Source: Axinella damicornis | Taxonomy: Eukaryota; Porifera; Demospongiae; Axinellida; Axinellidae | Reading direction: 5' to 3' | DNA: 64,000 bases | Assembly (NCBI GenBank): GCA_963931865.1 | Contig: OZ007513.1 | Location: 6,108,808 to 6,172,807, forward strand | Made by a program: the position numbers and the translations under genes | Part shown: piece after piece, positions 63,726 to 64,000 of the stretch | Layout: every line of letters starts with the position of its first letter | Numbering within the stretch: the first letter of the stretch is position 1 | Notes under the pieces: model-generated | What the model was told of the DNA's origin: nothing | The model's input: the letters and a program-made list of their open reading frames with translations, nothing else | Database searches by the model: none

Positions 63726-64000
63726 AGAGAGATGCAATTGCACGACATATTACACACCTATACAGAACTAGAAACAATTAGGAATTGGTACATACTATGT
63801 AGCTAACTACAGGAGCTACTTCATGCATGGTCTGCACGTGAGTGATGTCAAACCTACAATACAGTCAAACCTCCGATAGTGGACCCTCCGAGATAGGGAC
63901 ACATATAATAAACCTCTCTACAAAGGACGCTTTTCAAAGTCCCAAATAATTGGTTTGCCTATGGTTCTAATACATTTTTAACCTCTGAGAAGAGGACAAC
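63726..64000. other. No gene seen
   Basis: Sequence such as ACCTCCGATAGTGGACCCTC and ACCTCTGAGAAGAGGACAA at the edge resembles a transposon end but is cut by the window. Confidence 0.3.

Overview
This is eukaryotic, animal-type DNA. Conserved coding segments are short exons with GT..AG boundaries and matching codon phase, separated by introns full of inverted-repeat DNA transposons, tandem repeats and homopolymers. No rRNA, intact tRNA, CRISPR array or operon was seen. A sponge or other early-branching marine animal is my guess, from the mix of Penelope-type and endonuclease-type retroelements, a CARF-like ORF and very dense MITEs; I cannot prove it from this window.

Recognisable genes, left to right: TAF9 (+, exons at 6251, 13526, 17637 and probably 18825); an unknown gene around a 73-bp minisatellite (+, 20.2-21.5 kb); a V-ATPase subunit a exon (-, 30164-30274) with a possible next exon; a possible RNA polymerase III subunit RPC5 fragment (+, 33.0-34.0 kb); a KDM4-type JmjC histone demethylase (-, five exons, 42866-48838); a leucine-rich-repeat protein (-, three exons, 52197-52972); a cullin-1-like exon (+, 55006); and an MTHFD1-type formyltetrahydrofolate synthetase exon (+, 55567) with a frameshifted continuation at 58388. 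Retroelement remnants include a LINE C-terminus (16.2-16.7 kb, -), two tRNA-like SINEs, and a Penelope fragment fused to a decayed R2-like LINE (59.4-61.5 kb).

Several otherwise conserved exons carry single-base frameshifts (TAF9 three times, KDM4, V-ATPase a, FTHFS), and KDM4 lacks one essential exon. Either the assembly holds uncorrected indels or these are decaying copies.

The rest is repeat landscape. One dominant inverted-repeat superfamily has termini TAGYCTCG..CGAGRCTA, and five copies have exact 9-bp target duplications, as in Mutator-like elements. Its terminal sequence has also been amplified into a 1.2-kb, 24-bp satellite. Other foldback families include TTAA-flanked elements. A 1.8-kb GGTAC-derived satellite lies between the KDM4 and LRR exons. 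The long open frames inside the satellites (39.3-40.6, 49.5-51.9 and 20.4-21.4 kb) are repeat artefacts, not genes.
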